Origin: Atherix ibis
Lineage: Eukaryota > Arthropoda > Insecta > Diptera > Athericidae
Length of the DNA: 64,000 nucleotides
Reading direction: 5' to 3'
NCBI GenBank assembly: GCA_958298945.1
Contig: OY282607.1
Span: 77,120,868-77,184,867 of the forward strand
In this document: in pieces, positions 62,005-64,000 of the stretch
How positions within the stretch are numbered: position 1 is the stretch's first letter
Layout: every line of letters begins with the position of its first letter
The notes under the pieces: generated by a model
What the model was told of the DNA's origin: nothing
Seen by the model: only the letters and a program-made list of their open reading frames with translations
Databases searched by the model: none
Position numbers and translations under genes: made by a program

Positions 62005-64000
62005 ACTATGGCAGAATCACTACATTTTTAGAAAGTTTTGACAATTATAACAATTTAGTAGTTAAACGATCCATAATAAAAAATGACAAATTTTATTCGA
62101 AGCAAATGCTACCTTGTAGGACTGTATTTCCTAAAACTTAAGATTAAAATCTTAATCCAAGCAAATGACATCTTGACAGTGTTATACTTTACTAACCACG
62201 AAATGGATAACTACACGTATATATGAAATACGTGCGAAAATTGTACTATTCTTTAATTACATTTTACAGATGTTATTTTTTCAACCTCATTTAGATATGC
62301 CAATAGATAAATTTTTATTGAAAGATTCTTATTTTTAAGAATAATATTTACTTCATTTAATATTATCATCAAATATTAAATTAATATCATAAAGAAATCG
62401 TATTATTTGAAAATAAAATACATTTTTAAGAAAATTGTTTTGTGCTCTTGTTTCACAGAAATTAATCAAGCAAATATCAAAATACTTGTAAATAATGAAT
62501 TTAATAATGAATAGAAAACGAAAAAATTCATATTACGCTAATAGATCCAATTTGCATAATTTTAAATTTATTCTGTGAAATCTTTTACTTTTTAATTATT
62601 TCAATGATGAATAAATATCTTCAATTTAACGAAACGAAGAAAAAATGAATTCAAATGACTTAATCAAGAAAAAAAATTACTTATTCCACCTTCGGCGTTA
62701 TGAGCTTTTTATTCGAAAATAATTTACCACATCAATGTTTTTATGCAACATATAGCATATTTAGCAATATTTTTATAGTAGAATATATTTTGCTGCAGTC
62801 TTATAACTAGAACAAAAATTATAAAAGAAGAGAAAAAATTAAATCACTAAATATGAGGCAGCCAAAATATTTTGTCCTTTACTCTTCATGGTAGGTCCTC
62901 TGGTTGTGGCAATGAAAAAATTTCTGTACAAGGGTAAGATGAGTGGAAGATAATTTCATTAAAAAGGAAAAATATTCTTAAATGTCCTATATACCTAAAT
63001 GTTTTCATAATTCCCACACATAGAAACCTACAGCACCCATCAGTCATATACAATTTCATAACACCCACACCAAATGTTTGGAACTACCTACTGAGATGGA
63101 CGCCCAAAGTGGTTTGATAAAAGGAACGATAGCGCTATAACGGGCAGGGGTAGAATGGAATACTTTTACTGACTGGCTGGCTGTGTAGCGGGCTGTCTTA
63201 TATCACGCAAGAATATTTAACCGAAATGCCTTTATGGTTCTTTCAGAAAGCATATTTTCTTCAGCTGAAGAAATTTGTGGTATTTTTGAATTGATGATGT
63301 CATCTTTTTTACCAGACCGTGAATATTTAAGGCGACAGAATTATTTTCCCCTAAAGAAATTCTTTAAACGATGAAAATGTGATGGAATTTCATTTAAGGG
63401 GATGATGTGATATTTCATTATTGGATTTGCTTCGTTAGATAAATCGCCAACGAATTGCTTCTATCCAGTATACATGGCATGTACAAGTCATTGAGAAGGA
63501 AACTTTTCAAGCTATATATTTCCACAAATAAGAAAACACACAAAACTAAGTATATATATAAATATATTCATATTATCACGCTCCATAATAATATGACCAC
63601 TTACATTTGTGTTTATATTCGAATATTTATGGCAAATGTTTGCATTATGATTTGTATTAGTATTTATCAAAAAAAAAGTGCGATATTTAATTATGTATAA
63701 TTTTTATATCGCCTTTACATAGCATACTACTATTCATAAAAGCAGTATAGAAGTATTTTTTTGTCCTTTCGAATCCTTGTGTAAGAATTGATGCTTTATA
63801 AGGGTATTTTAATTATTTCATGATTTGCTATTCATTTTTTTTTACATCAAACACATTTACGAACATTTAATTGGCTATCAAATATTTTAATTTCCCTAAT
63901 TTTCCTGATGTTTAAACATGGCTTGCGCATATTGGACTTAAATCAAAATAATTTGAACGTTATTGAAGACCATACTTCTTACTGTAATCGTCATATTATT
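62005..64000. other. AT-rich DNA, no gene recognised
   Basis: Only short chance frames occur. Bases 63080-63240 have near-normal GC (actggctggctgtgtagcgg) without a recognisable product and might be a remnant or UTR. Confidence 0.4.

Overview
This window is nuclear DNA of a higher fly (Diptera). It is very AT-rich, full of (TA)n and (TAA)n microsatellites and decayed transposons. The one host gene I can identify is complexin (cpx) on the + strand, the presynaptic SNARE-binding clamp/activator. Its residues are close to Drosophila complexin but not identical, and the transposon mix (mariner, Tc1, jockey- and R1-type LINEs) also suits a schizophoran fly. A tephritid-like fly is a guess. There are no bacterial-type genes or operons, and nearly all other ORFs are chance frames in AT-rich DNA or transposon debris.

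Layout. 1-16,390: upstream part of the cpx locus, mostly intronic-looking, with a possible 5' exon/promoter patch at 2,050-2,920, a Tc1 relic (10.3-10.9 kb) and mariner relics (12.3-12.6 and 15.1-15.9 kb). 16,391-36,629: three cpx coding exons (16,391-16,557; 32,641-32,773; 36,556-36,629) separated by introns of about 16.1 and 3.8 kb. The introns hold mariner, gypsy-like and jockey-like relics, a 302-bp MITE with TA duplications, and a mariner copy split by a jockey-type LINE with an identical 10-bp target duplication. The first coding exon (the roughly 19 N-terminal residues) is not in the window. The last exon encodes the CVMQ prenylation tail and keeps the Ile and Asn codons reported to be RNA-edited in Drosophila. 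A second candidate terminal exon lies at 36,964-37,043.

37,050-50,990: extremely AT-rich, repeat-laden DNA with one DDE-transposase relic at 39.7-40.2 kb; 3' UTR and intergenic DNA cannot be separated by eye. 51,000-59,400: a transposon graveyard with LINE C-terminal pieces, a DDE-transposase relic, an internally deleted Tc1 element, and a fairly well-preserved 5'-truncated R1-type LINE at 57.8-59.2 kb abutting a jockey RT fragment. 59,400-64,000: AT-rich DNA with a perfect 74-bp palindrome and a third copy of the DDE family.

No undescribed multi-gene system is evident. The most rewarding items are the complexin C-terminal exon pair with conserved edited codons, the nested LINE-in-mariner insertion, the deleted mariner family, two long perfect palindromes, a GC-rich hairpin at 22.25 kb, and the over-represented 8-mer TACTCGTA. 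All family assignments come from reading translated motifs, not from database searches.
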